Shown one piece after another: positions 28,325 to 37,031 of a stretch of DNA of 64,000 nt. The notes below the pieces were generated by a model that had not been told where the DNA came from, did no database searches, and worked only from the letters and a program-made list of their open reading frames with translations. The DNA comes from Stutzerimonas chloritidismutans AW-1. GTDB lineage: Bacteria; Pseudomonadota; Gammaproteobacteria; Pseudomonadales; Pseudomonadaceae. A program made the translations under genes and the position numbers. The stretch is taken from contig NZ_AOFQ01000006.1 of the NCBI RefSeq assembly GCF_000495915.1, positions 1 through 64,000 on the forward strand. The letters run 5' to 3'. The stretch's first letter is position 1. Each line of letters starts with the position of its first letter.

Positions 28325-29299
28325 TTACTTGACCAGGCCGAACTCGCCGGCCAGCGCCTTGTAGTCCTGCACCTGCTTCTTGACGAAGGCCTCCAGCTCA
28401 TCGCCGGTCATCGACAGCGGGAACAGGTCGCGCTGTTCGCGCAGCTTGGCGAAGTCCTCGTCGGCGAGCAGGGTGTCGAACTGGGTCTTCCACCAGTTGA
28501 AGTCCTCGTCAGGCACTTCCGGCCCCATGTAGAAGCCGCGGATCACCGGCCAGCTGATGTCGTAACCCTGTTCCCTGGCAGTAGGAATGTCGGCCAGCTT
28601 GCCCGGCAGACGCTCGTCGGAGAGCACGGCGAGGATGCGGATCTTGCCGGCGTCGAGCTGCGGGGTGACTTCGCCGAGGCCGCTGGAAGTGACCTGCACA
28701 TGGCCGCCGAGCATGGCGGTGAGCGTTTCGCCGCCGCCCTCGAAGGCGACGTAGCGCAGCTTCTTCGGATCGACACCGGCAGCGCGGGCGATCAGCGCGG
28801 TCTGCATCCAGTCCTGGCCGCCGATGGTGGCGCCGGCGCCGAATACCACGCTGCCCGGGTCCTTCTTCACCGCGGCAATCAGCTCGTCGAGGTTCTTGTA
28901 CGGCGCGTCGGCACGTACCGAGATGGCGCCGTAATCAGTGCCGACCGCGGCGAGCCAGCGCACGGCGTTCTCGTCGTAGCGACCGAACTTGCCCTGGGCG
29001 AGGTTGAGCAGCGAGCCGCTGGAGAAGGCGGTGATGGTGCCGGCTTCTGCCGCACGCTGGGCAACCACCGCGTTGTAGGCCACCGCGCCGACGCCGCCGG
29101 GCATGTAGGTGACGCGCATCGGTGCTTCGAGCAGGCCGCTGTCCTTCAGGCCGCTCTGGGCCAGCTTGCAGGTCAGGTCGAAACCGCCGCCGGGCTTGGC
29201 CGGGGCGATGCACTCGGGGCGCTTGGGTTCGGCCAGCAGCTGGCTCGAGAGCAGCAGGCAGGACGACAGCAGGGCGAAACGGCTGAGTCTGGTTTTCAT
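28325..29299 (-). CDS. tctC: Tricarboxylate-binding periplasmic receptor TctC (Bug family)
   Basis: A 324-residue Bug-type binding protein with a signal peptide of about 23 residues (ending QLLA). The ligand-loop signatures are present: PAKPGGGFDLTCKL at the mature start and YMPGGVGAVAYN near residue 65. These bind carboxylates such as citrate; ligand identity cannot be read. It presents substrate to TctB/TctA. First transporter gene after the porin, 27 bp downstream of it. Confidence 0.92.
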   Translation of the reverse strand: MKTRLSRFALLSSCLLLSSQLLAEPKRPECIAPAKPGGGFDLTCKLAQSGLKDSGLLEAPMRVTYMPGGVGAVAYNAVVAQRAAEAGTITAFSSGSLLNLAQGKFGRYDENAVRWLAAVGTDYGAISVRADAPYKNLDELIAAVKKDPGSVVFGAGATIGGQDWMQTALIARAAGVDPKKLRYVAFEGGGETLTAMLGGHVQVTSSGLGEVTPQLDAGKIRILAVLSDERLPGKLADIPTAREQGYDISWPVIRGFYMGPEVPDEDFNWWKTQFDTLLADEDFAKLREQRDLFPLSMTGDELEAFVKKQVQDYKALAGEFGLVK

Positions 29300-29326
29300 C
29301 GGGTAGTCCTCGCGTTCTTGTTCTGT

Positions 29327-30589
29327 TTACCAGATCGGCAGGCTGTAGCTGACGATCAGACGGTTCTCGTCGGCGTCGCGGGCGAAGTCGGAGCGGTACA
29401 TCGCGTTGCGCCAGCGCAGCGCGACGTTCTTCAGCGGGCCGCTCTGCACCACGTACTTGAACTCGAAGTCGCGTTCCCACTCGCTGCCGTTGTTGCCGCC
29501 GCTGTACTCGGCGTTGTCGCCGGAGATGTAGCGGGTCAGGAAGGTCAGCCCGGGGATGCCCATGGCGGCGAAGTTGTAGTCGTAACGCGCCTGCCAAGAG
29601 CGCTCGTCGGCGTTGGCGAAGTCGTTGATCTGCACGAAGTTGACCAGGAACGGATCGCTGCCATCGATATAGGCATAGCCGGTATCGCCGCGCATCTGCT
29701 GGTAGCCGAGGCTGACCTTGTGCCCGCCGAGGCTGTAACCCAGCATGCCGTTCCAGGCCTGGTTGTCGATCTTGCCGGCGTTGGCCGCGCCGGTGTCGTC
29801 GCTGAACATCACGCGCAGATCGGCGCTCAGCGCGGAGTTGTCGGTCAGCGGCTTGACCGCCAGCAGGCCGAAGAAATGCTGGCGGTACACGTCATCCAGC
29901 TCGCCGTAGTAGTAGCGGCCGGTGAGGTTCTTGTTGAAGGCGTATTCGGCCCCGGCGAAGGTCAGGTGATCGGCCTCGGCGGCACTGGCGAAACGGCTGT
30001 TCTTGTTGTTCAGCTGCAGGTCCTGGGAGTTGGTCGAAGCGCGGTCGATGACCTTGTCCAGGCGCCCGCCGATCAGCGTCAGCCCTTCGATATCCTTGGA
30101 AGTGGCGGTGCCGCCTTCGAACACCTGCGGCAGCGTGCGGCTGTCGCTGGCCTTGACCACCGGCATCTCCGGGATGTGCGAGCCATAGCGCAGCTCGGTC
30201 TCGGCGATCTTCGCCTTGGCGGTCAGGCCCAGGCGGCTGAACTCGTCCGGGGTGCCGCCATCGTCCTGCACCGGCAAGAGGTCGGTGCCGGCGCGACCAC
30301 CGCCGGAGTCCAGCTTGACGCCGAGCATGCCCAGCGCATCCAGGCCGACGCCGACGGTGCCTTCGGTGAAGCCGGACTGCACGTCGAGGATGAAACCCTG
30401 GGTCCACTCTTCGCGCTTGGACTGGCCGCTGCCTTCGCGGAAATCGCGGTTCAGGTAGATGTTGTGGGTCTGCAGGGTCGCGCTGCTGTCTTCGATGAAT
30501 GCGGCCTGGGCCATGGGTGCCAGCGAGGCGGCGGCAACGGCCAAAGCGAGACGGGCAGGAGCGGGTGAACGTCTGACGGCAGTCAGCAT
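29327..30589 (-). CDS. OprD-family outer-membrane porin (OpdH-like by context)
   Basis: A 420-residue OprD-type porin. The ATG at 30589 gives a signal peptide ending MAQA, then FIEDSSATLQTHNIYLNRDFREG, the family's mature amino end (quoted in part; the key part is the DSSATLQTHN segment). Alternating beta strands continue to a terminal aromatic residue (SYSLPIW), as needed for outer-membrane assembly. Position directly before tctC suggests it admits tricarboxylates, like P. aeruginosa OpdH. GGAG lies 8 bases upstream of the start. Upstream DNA is shared with the divergent tctDE pair. Confidence 0.92.
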   Translation of the reverse strand: MLTAVRRSPAPARLALAVAAASLAPMAQAAFIEDSSATLQTHNIYLNRDFREGSGQSKREEWTQGFILDVQSGFTEGTVGVGLDALGMLGVKLDSGGGRAGTDLLPVQDDGGTPDEFSRLGLTAKAKIAETELRYGSHIPEMPVVKASDSRTLPQVFEGGTATSKDIEGLTLIGGRLDKVIDRASTNSQDLQLNNKNSRFASAAEADHLTFAGAEYAFNKNLTGRYYYGELDDVYRQHFFGLLAVKPLTDNSALSADLRVMFSDDTGAANAGKIDNQAWNGMLGYSLGGHKVSLGYQQMRGDTGYAYIDGSDPFLVNFVQINDFANADERSWQARYDYNFAAMGIPGLTFLTRYISGDNAEYSGGNNGSEWERDFEFKYVVQSGPLKNVALRWRNAMYRSDFARDADENRLIVSYSLPIW

Positions 30590-30690
30590 CGGGGTATCTC
30601 CACTATTGTTTTTGTTGTGACGGCGCATGCGCCGCGCGTGGTGGTTCGAGCCACCTGCGAGCGATCCTAGGCGGTCAAGCTTTCGCCAGC

Positions 30691-30706
30691 CTTTCAGCGC
30701 TGAAAG
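30691..30706. promoter_or_regulatory. 16-bp perfect palindrome in the porin-tctD divergent region
   Basis: CTTTCAGCGCTGAAAG reads the same on both strands and lies midway between the divergent oprD-type gene and tctD. A further GTGAAAG half-site follows at about 30718-30724. A likely -10 for tctD, TACACT, is at 30734-30739. This is a strong candidate for the TctD operator controlling both directions; no data beyond the symmetry support it. Confidence 0.5.
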
Positions 30707-30770
30707 CCAGCAGCGGCGTGAAAGTTCTGCCGCTACACTGGCGCTCCGTCGCCATCGCAGAGGACAGGCA

Positions 30771-31442
30771 ATGCGAATTCTTCTGGTCGAGGACCACCCC
30801 CAGCTGGCCGAAAGCGTGGCGCAGGCAATGCGCGCCGCCGGCTGGACCGTGGACCTGCTGCACGATGGCGTCGCCGCCGACCTGGCGCTGGCCAGCGAGG
30901 ACTATGCGCTGGCGATCCTCGACGTCGGCCTGCCACGGCTCGACGGCTTTCAGGTGCTGGCGCGCCTGCGCGAGCGCGGCAAGACGCTGCCGGTACTGAT
31001 GCTCACCGCGCGTGGCGAGGTCAGTGATCGCGTGCACGGGCTCAACCTCGGCGCCGACGACTACCTGGCCAAGCCGTTCGAACTGTCCGAGCTGGAAGCA
31101 CGGGTCAAGGCGCTGCTGCGGCGCAGCGTCGGCGGCGGCGAACGCCAGCAGCGTTGCGGCGCGCTGGTCTACGATCTGGATGCGCGGCGCTTCAGCCTGG
31201 CCGACGAGCCACTGACGCTGACCTCCCGCGAGCAGGGCGTGCTGGAAGCGCTGATCGCCCGCCCCGGTCGGGTGATGAGCAAGGATCAGCTGGCCGCCCA
31301 GGTATTCGGCCTGGACGAGGACGCCAGCGCCGACGCCATCGAGATCTACATCCACCGTCTGCGCAAGAAGCTCGAGGGCCAGCCGGTACGCATCGTTACC
31401 TTCCGCGGCCTCGGCTACCTGCTCGAGGCGCTCGATGGCTGA
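30771..31442 (+). CDS. tctD: OmpR-family response regulator TctD
   Basis: A 223-residue response regulator. The receiver domain (1-115) has the phosphoacceptor D51, the acidic pair E8/D9 and K101; the carboxy-terminal winged helix (about 125-220) has the OmpR-type DAIEIYIHRLRKKL recognition segment. Adjacent to a Tct transporter and overlapping the kinase gene by 8 bp, it is the expected activator of tricarboxylate uptake. The start at 30771 begins right at the receiver fold (MRILLVEDH); longer readings add a basic stretch foreign to the family. Confidence 0.93.
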   Translation: MRILLVEDHPQLAESVAQAMRAAGWTVDLLHDGVAADLALASEDYALAILDVGLPRLDGFQVLARLRERGKTLPVLMLTARGEVSDRVHGLNLGADDYLAKPFELSELEARVKALLRRSVGGGERQQRCGALVYDLDARRFSLADEPLTLTSREQGVLEALIARPGRVMSKDQLAAQVFGLDEDASADAIEIYIHRLRKKLEGQPVRIVTFRGLGYLLEALDG

Positions 31443-32835
31443 GGAAGCGCTCGCCGGCAGCCTGCGCGCGCGGCTGCTGCGGCGGCTGGCGATCCTGCTC
31501 GCGCTGCTGCTGCTGTTCAGCGGCTGGAGTGCCTACTGGAACGGCCGTGCCGCTGCCGATACCGCCTACGACCGCACCCTGCTCGCCTCGGCCCGAGCCA
31601 TCGCCGACGGCCTGGTCACTCACGAGGGCGTGCTGCGCGCCAACGTGCCCTACGTGGCGCTGGACACCTTCGCCTATGACAGCGCCGGACGCATCTACTA
31701 CGGGGTGCTGGACATCCAGGGGCGCCTGGTCAGCGGCTACGAGAACCTGCCCGCCCCTGCCGCCGACACCCCGCGCACCGACGATTACCCGGCCCTGGCG
31801 CGCTTCTACGATGGCGAATTCCAGGGCCAGGGCGTGCGACTGGTGAGCCTGCTGCAGCCGGTCAGCGAGCCGGAGCTCAACGGCATCGCCGAGATCCGCG
31901 TGGCCGAGACCCTCGGCGCCCGGGAGCGCATGGCACGCAGCCTGCTCACCGATACCCTGTGGCGGGTCGGGCTGATGGCCGTCGCCGCGCTGCTGCTGGT
32001 ATGGCTGGCGGTGAGTGCCGCGCTGCGGCCGCTGGGCCGGCTCAGCGAGGCGGTGCAGGAGCGCACACCAGACGATCTGCGGCCGCTGCCGCTGGTCAGC
32101 GTGCAACGCGAGCTGCGCCCGCTGGTGGTCGCGCTCAACGGCTTCACCGAACGCCTGCGCGGCCAGTTCGAACGCCAGGCGCGCTTCATCGCCGATGCCT
32201 CCCACGAGTTGCGCACGCCGCTGGCGGCGCTCAAGGCGCGGATCGAGCTGGGCCTGCGCGAAGCCGAACCGGCGGTCTGGCGCAGCACCCTGGAAGACGC
32301 CGGACAGAGCACCGACAAGGTCATCCACCTGGCCAACCAGCTGCTCTCGCTGGCGCGCATCGAAAGCGGCGCGCAATCCATCGCCGAAGGCGGCGCGCAG
32401 CGCCTGGACCTGTCGCAGCTGGCCCGCGAGCTGGGCCTGGCGATGGCCGCGCTGGCGCACAAGCGCGGCGTCGCCCTGGCGCTGGAGGCCGAGGCACCGG
32501 TATGGATCGACGGCGAGCCGACGCTGATCAGCGAACTGCTGAGCAACCTGCTGGACAACGCGCTGGCGCATACCGGCGACGGCGGCAACGTGGTGCTGCG
32601 GGTGCTTGACGGCGCCGTGCTGGAGGTGGAGGACGACGGCCCGGGTATTCCGGCCGCCGAGCGCGATCGCGTCTTCGCGCGCTTCTACCGCCGCGACACC
32701 GGCGGCCATGGTGCCGGCCTCGGGCTGGCCATCGTCGGCGAAATCGTCCGCGCCCATCGCGCCGAGATCAGCCTGGATCAGGGCGCTCTCGGCGGCCTGC
32801 TGGTGCGGGTGCGTTTCGTACCGGCCGAGAGCTGA
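31435..32835 (+). CDS. tctE: Sensor histidine kinase TctE
   Basis: A 466-residue membrane kinase: helix 1 (about 17-33), a periplasmic TctE-type sensor domain (to about 170), helix 2 (about 177-197), a HAMP-like linker, the H-box FIADASHELRTP with H257, and an ATPase domain with N-box LLSNLLDNALAHT and G-boxes DDGPGIP and GAGLGLAI. It should phosphorylate TctD in response to external tricarboxylates. Its stop is 14 bp from the convergent cyclase gene. Confidence 0.92.
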   Translation: MAEEALAGSLRARLLRRLAILLALLLLFSGWSAYWNGRAAADTAYDRTLLASARAIADGLVTHEGVLRANVPYVALDTFAYDSAGRIYYGVLDIQGRLVSGYENLPAPAADTPRTDDYPALARFYDGEFQGQGVRLVSLLQPVSEPELNGIAEIRVAETLGARERMARSLLTDTLWRVGLMAVAALLLVWLAVSAALRPLGRLSEAVQERTPDDLRPLPLVSVQRELRPLVVALNGFTERLRGQFERQARFIADASHELRTPLAALKARIELGLREAEPAVWRSTLEDAGQSTDKVIHLANQLLSLARIESGAQSIAEGGAQRLDLSQLARELGLAMAALAHKRGVALALEAEAPVWIDGEPTLISELLSNLLDNALAHTGDGGNVVLRVLDGAVLEVEDDGPGIPAAERDRVFARFYRRDTGGHGAGLGLAIVGEIVRAHRAEISLDQGALGGLLVRVRFVPAES

Positions 32836-32849
32836 GGGGCGGCCGCGCC

Positions 32850-34769
32850 TCAGGCAAACACGGTCGCGCCATCCGGTCCGAGGTCGGCGGCCTCGACCAC
32901 GCAATTGCGGCCGCTGCGCTTGGCCTCATAGAGCGCACGGTCTGCTGCACTGAGCAACTCCAGCGGCGACGCCGCGGCTTGCGGATCGAGCGTAGCCACG
33001 CCAAAGCTGATGGTCAGGCTGACGCGCTCACCGTCGCAGTCGAGCTCAAGCCGCTCGACATCCTGCCGCATCCGCTCGGCCAGCAGCACCGCCTGCGGCC
33101 CGCCGGTTGCCGGCAGCGTGATGACGAACTCCTCACCACCGTAACGCGCCGCGAGATCACCGGCTCGCTGGCAATGCTGCTGGAGTACCGCCGCGACCCG
33201 GCGCAGGCACTCGTCGCCGAACGGATGGCCGTAGCTGTCGTTGACTCGCTTGAAGTGATCGATGTCGCCCAGCAGGACCGTCAACGGCGTGCCGTTGCGG
33301 CGTCCGCGACGGACCTCGTCTTCGAGTAGCTGATCGAACTGGCGGCGATTGGCGAGGTGCGTCAACGGATCGGTGGAGCTCAGCCTGAGCAGCTCGGCAT
33401 TCGCCAGCTCGAGGCCGTGACGGACTTCCTCGAGCGCCTTGGTGCGCGCCACTACGCGCGTTTCCAGCTCTTCATTGGCACGCTGTTGGATCAGCAGCGC
33501 CTGTTGCTTGGCCTGCAGGTGCTGCTCGCGTTCGTCGGCCAGGCTGCGCGAGGTCTCCAGCGCCAGCTGCTGGGCGGCGATACGTTGATCGCGCTCCAGG
33601 TTGATCCGTTCGGCAAGCGCCATCGATAGCAGCACGAACTCGATGAACATGCCTATCAGCTGGCCATGCAGCGTCAGCCGATTGAGTGGCATGTAGCCCC
33701 ACAGCGCCAGGAGGTGAATGACGGTGAAACCCAGCAGCGTTATCCAGGCGATGCTGAACAGCCGCGCCGATACGTTGCCGCGGGCCCACAACGTGAGCGT
33801 CACCGCCAGGCTGATCAGGCAGTAGGGCAGCGCCACGTATTCCATGAACAGCCAGTGTGCATGCTCCGGAACCAGCAGCACCGCCAACAGCACCGTGATC
33901 CAGTAGCAGCCCAGCACCCAGGTGATGTGCCAGACCCAACCGCCGTACTGGCGAACCTGCAGAAAGCGTACGACGAAAAGCAGCGGAGTAAGGAAGCACA
34001 GGGTTGCCGACAGCGTGTAGAAGCGCGCCGAGAACGGCGGTGCGCCGGGCCACAACACCAGCTGGCCGAAGCCGCTCATGGTGCCGACGTAGAACATTGC
34101 GCTGAGCAGATACAGCACGTACAGCAGATAGCTGAGGTCGCGGGTGAAAATCAGCAGGCTCAGGTTGTACAGCACGATGACGATCATGCCGCCGAAGAAC
34201 AGGCTGAACAGCGCCGTATCGAGCACCTTGCCCTCGATGAAGCTCGTCTCGTCGACCAGCTCCAGCGGCAGCACCATCAGCTCGCTGGCCTCCAGCTGCA
34301 GATAGACCACCGCCTGCTCGCCCGGCTGCAGGTTCAGCGGGAAGACCAGGTTGTGATCGACCACCGGCCGCTGACTGACCGCCAGCGTATCGCCAGCGAC
34401 CATGGGCTCACCCCATCGGTCCCGGCGCGGGTAGTAGACGCGCAGCGTAACGCGGTCGAGCACGGGCCACTTGAGCAACAGATACCAGCTGCTGGCATTT
34501 GCCTGGAGGTTGTGCACCGGGAATCGTAGCCATGCGCCTGCTGGCTGTCGGAGCAGATTGGGTACCTGCAGCGGCTGCCAACCCCGGTCGTCGTTGCGTG
34601 CCTGGTCGAAGCCAGACTCCAGCCGGCCAAGCGCGTACTCCGGTTGGCCAACCTGCAGCCCGGGAGCGTGCCGGCTTTCGATCATCAGGCTGTCTTCGGC
34701 CACAGCCCGGCCCGGCGCAGCACCAAGCAGAAGCATGAAGCACAGGATCAGCAGTGCATTGAACGGCAT
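32850..34769 (-). CDS. 7TMR-DISM diguanylate cyclase, copy A
   Basis: A 639-residue protein: signal peptide (1-24), a periplasmic 7TMR-DISMED2 beta-domain (about 28-175), seven membrane helices (about 185-385), a coiled coil (about 390-455) and a GGDEF domain. Catalytic GGEEF is at 544-548; the RxxD inhibitory site is RAGD, five residues earlier. DISM receptors sense small, often carbohydrate-like, ligands in the periplasm. It is a close tandem paralogue of the next gene (same domain boundaries, GGEEF at the same residue number). Product: cyclic-di-GMP. No degradative EAL domain. Confidence 0.92.
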   Translation of the reverse strand: MPFNALLILCFMLLLGAAPGRAVAEDSLMIESRHAPGLQVGQPEYALGRLESGFDQARNDDRGWQPLQVPNLLRQPAGAWLRFPVHNLQANASSWYLLLKWPVLDRVTLRVYYPRRDRWGEPMVAGDTLAVSQRPVVDHNLVFPLNLQPGEQAVVYLQLEASELMVLPLELVDETSFIEGKVLDTALFSLFFGGMIVIVLYNLSLLIFTRDLSYLLYVLYLLSAMFYVGTMSGFGQLVLWPGAPPFSARFYTLSATLCFLTPLLFVVRFLQVRQYGGWVWHITWVLGCYWITVLLAVLLVPEHAHWLFMEYVALPYCLISLAVTLTLWARGNVSARLFSIAWITLLGFTVIHLLALWGYMPLNRLTLHGQLIGMFIEFVLLSMALAERINLERDQRIAAQQLALETSRSLADEREQHLQAKQQALLIQQRANEELETRVVARTKALEEVRHGLELANAELLRLSSTDPLTHLANRRQFDQLLEDEVRRGRRNGTPLTVLLGDIDHFKRVNDSYGHPFGDECLRRVAAVLQQHCQRAGDLAARYGGEEFVITLPATGGPQAVLLAERMRQDVERLELDCDGERVSLTISFGVATLDPQAAASPLELLSAADRALYEAKRSGRNCVVEAADLGPDGATVFA

Positions 34770-34977
34770 CGATTTCTCATGGCCGGTAGCGCCGCCGGAA
34801 TCGAGCCGGAAACGCTTCGGAAGGGCGTGGTGGTATCGGCGCGGCCCCGCCGGGCGACCGGAGCCTGAAGCGGGTCATTGTATGTAACTTTTTGTATTTA
34901 GGCGCGCAGCGGGCGGTCCCTTTTTCAGGGCATGCCAGCGAGCCGCGCGGACCTCGCGCAGGACCGTTTCATACCGC

Positions 34978-36900
34978 TCAAGCGTTGAGGGCCGGAGTCT
35001 GCTCTCCAGCATTTACCTCAGCGGCCAGAGCCACCTGGTCGCGACCAGCGTTCTTGGCCTGATAGAGCGCCGCATCCGCCGCCGCCAGCAGATCGGCCGG
35101 CGCGACGAGCGAGGGGGTCAGCGTGGCGACGCCAAGGCTGATGGTCAGCGCCACCGGCTGTTCGCCATGCTGCAGCTGCAGGTGCGCGATCGTGCAGCGG
35201 ATCGATTCCGCCAGGGCGACGGCCTGTTCGGCGTCGAGCCCCGGCAGCAGGACGACGAACTCCTCACCGCCATAGCGCGCCGCGACGTCGCCGGCGCGCT
35301 GGCAGTGGGCGGCGAGCACTGCCGCGACCTGGCGCAGGCACTCGTCACCGAAGGGGTGGCCGTAGCTGTCGTTGACCCGCTTGAAGTGATCGATATCGGC
35401 GAGCAACACCGATAGTGGGCTGCCGGCGCGCCGCGCGCGGCGGATTTCCTCGTCCAGCAGACGATCGAAACGCCGGCGGTTGGCCAGCTGGGTCAGCGAA
35501 TCGGTGGTGCTCAAGCGCATCAGTTCGGCATTGGCGGCTTCCAGGCCGTGGCGGACTTCTTCCAGCGCACGGGTGCGTTCGTACACCCGCGCTTCGAGCA
35601 CCTCGTTGGCGCGCAGTTGCAGATCCAGCGCCTCCTGCTTGGCCTGCAAGCGCAGTGCGCGCTCCTCGGCCAGCGATTCCGAGGCGTGCAATGCCAGTTG
35701 CTGCGCGGCGATGCGCCGGTTGCGTTCGACGTTGATGCGCTCGGCCAGCGCCATGGATAGCAGCACGAACTCAGCGAACATGCCGATCAGTTGGCCATTC
35801 AGCGTCCAGGCGTTGAGTGGCAAGGTGCCGTTGAGCGCCAGCAGGTTGACCACGGTGAAGCCGAGCAAGGTGCTCCAGGCGATGCTGAACAGCCGCGCGG
35901 ACGGATTGCCGCGCATCCACAGGTTGAGCGTCACGGCCATGGTCACGACGCAATGCAGCAGCGCGACGCTGTCCATGAACAGATAGCGCGCCAGGGTCGG
36001 TGCCAGTAGCAGCATGAGCACCGCCACGCCCCAGTAGCCGGTGAGGCTAATGGACACCGCCCAGACCCAGCCGCCATAGCGGCGTATGCCGAGAAAGCGC
36101 AGGGCGAACAGCATCGGCGTGAAGAAGCACAGCGCCGCGGAAAGGCCGTAGAAGCGTGCCGACAGCTCGGGAATTTCCGGCCAGAGGTAGAGCTGGCCGA
36201 AGCCGGTAATGGTCAGCACGTAGAACACCGCGCTGAGCAGGTAAAGCACGTAGAGGAAGTAGCTGCCGTCGCGGGTGAAGATCAGCAGGCTGCAGTTGTA
36301 CAGCACGATCACCAGGATGCCGCCGAAGAACAGGCTGACCAGCGTGACGTCGCGGAGCTTGCCCTCGATCAGCTGCTTTTCGTCGATCAGCTCCAGCGGC
36401 AGGGCGAGGGTTTCCCTGGCCTGCAGCTGCAGATAGACCACCGCTCGCTCGCCCGCCGGCAGCTCGAGTGGGTAGACGAAGTGATGGTCGGCCAGCGGTC
36501 GGCTGCTCAGTGCCACGGCATCCCCGGCCAGCATGGATTGCCCCCAGCGGTCGCTGTCCGGGTAATACAGGCGCACCGCGACGCGGTCGAGCACCGGCCA
36601 TTTCAGCAGCAGGTACCAGCGCTTCGCGGCGTCGCCCGTGTTATGCAGCCGGAGGCGCAGCCAGGCACCGTCGCGCTGTTTGCCAAGGTTGGGTTTGTTC
36701 AGCCGCTGCCAGGGCAGATCCGCTGCGGCGATCTGGGTGTAATCCGCGTCCGGCCTGCCCAGCAGGTATTCCACTGCGCCGACCTGCAGCGTCGCCGCCC
36801 CCCTCGTCTGCAGCACCGGCGATGGCTCAGCCGCCATCGCGTTGCCGGTCCAGGGCAGCAACGTCAGGCAGGCGACCATCAGCAGTAAGGCGCGCATCAT
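34978..36900 (-). CDS. 7TMR-DISM diguanylate cyclase, copy B
   Basis: A 640-residue paralogue of copy A with identical layout: signal peptide ending NAMAA, DISMED2 domain, seven helices, coiled coil, GGDEF with GGEEF at 544-548 and RAGD inhibitory site. Long identical runs exist in the membrane region, cytoplasmic coil and catalytic domain, while the periplasmic sensor and tail differ more, which suggests duplication followed by change in ligand. I chose the ATG at 36900 because it matches copy A in length; another ATG lies one codon later. A TGATATCA operator-like site is about 90 bp upstream. Confidence 0.92.
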   Translation of the reverse strand: MMRALLLMVACLTLLPWTGNAMAAEPSPVLQTRGAATLQVGAVEYLLGRPDADYTQIAAADLPWQRLNKPNLGKQRDGAWLRLRLHNTGDAAKRWYLLLKWPVLDRVAVRLYYPDSDRWGQSMLAGDAVALSSRPLADHHFVYPLELPAGERAVVYLQLQARETLALPLELIDEKQLIEGKLRDVTLVSLFFGGILVIVLYNCSLLIFTRDGSYFLYVLYLLSAVFYVLTITGFGQLYLWPEIPELSARFYGLSAALCFFTPMLFALRFLGIRRYGGWVWAVSISLTGYWGVAVLMLLLAPTLARYLFMDSVALLHCVVTMAVTLNLWMRGNPSARLFSIAWSTLLGFTVVNLLALNGTLPLNAWTLNGQLIGMFAEFVLLSMALAERINVERNRRIAAQQLALHASESLAEERALRLQAKQEALDLQLRANEVLEARVYERTRALEEVRHGLEAANAELMRLSTTDSLTQLANRRRFDRLLDEEIRRARRAGSPLSVLLADIDHFKRVNDSYGHPFGDECLRQVAAVLAAHCQRAGDVAARYGGEEFVVLLPGLDAEQAVALAESIRCTIAHLQLQHGEQPVALTISLGVATLTPSLVAPADLLAAADAALYQAKNAGRDQVALAAEVNAGEQTPALNA

Positions 36901-36989
36901 GTGGAAATGCCTCGTCGGCGCGGCAATGGCCAGCGAAGTGCCAGCCAACCGGCGTCATTTAATAAGCGCCGACGAGCGCATGATGCCAT

Positions 36990-37003
36990 TCTGATATCAG
37001 TCT
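36990..37003. promoter_or_regulatory. Palindrome-centred site upstream of DISM cyclase copy B
   Basis: The 14 bases TCTGATATCAGTCT contain the TGATATCA palindrome. The exact reverse complement occurs at 41069-41082, upstream of Aer-type receptor copy 2. It lies in the 131-bp gap between the receptor gene and the cyclase gene and may be a shared operator. Confidence 0.4.
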
Positions 37004-37031
37004 GTCCCGTGCAAGCGACAGACTGCAGCGA

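Noticed and set aside
27515..30568. Very long open frame on the plus strand opposite tctA-tctB-tctC and the porin
   Set aside because: It is a mirror frame of GC-rich codons. The minus-strand genes have family motifs, ribosome sites and signal peptides; the frame itself is a repetitive Gln/Gly/Ala/His-rich product with no domain.
32850..34769. EAL or HD-GYP domain hidden in the DISM proteins
   Set aside because: The chains end shortly after the GGDEF domain; no room for a phosphodiesterase domain.
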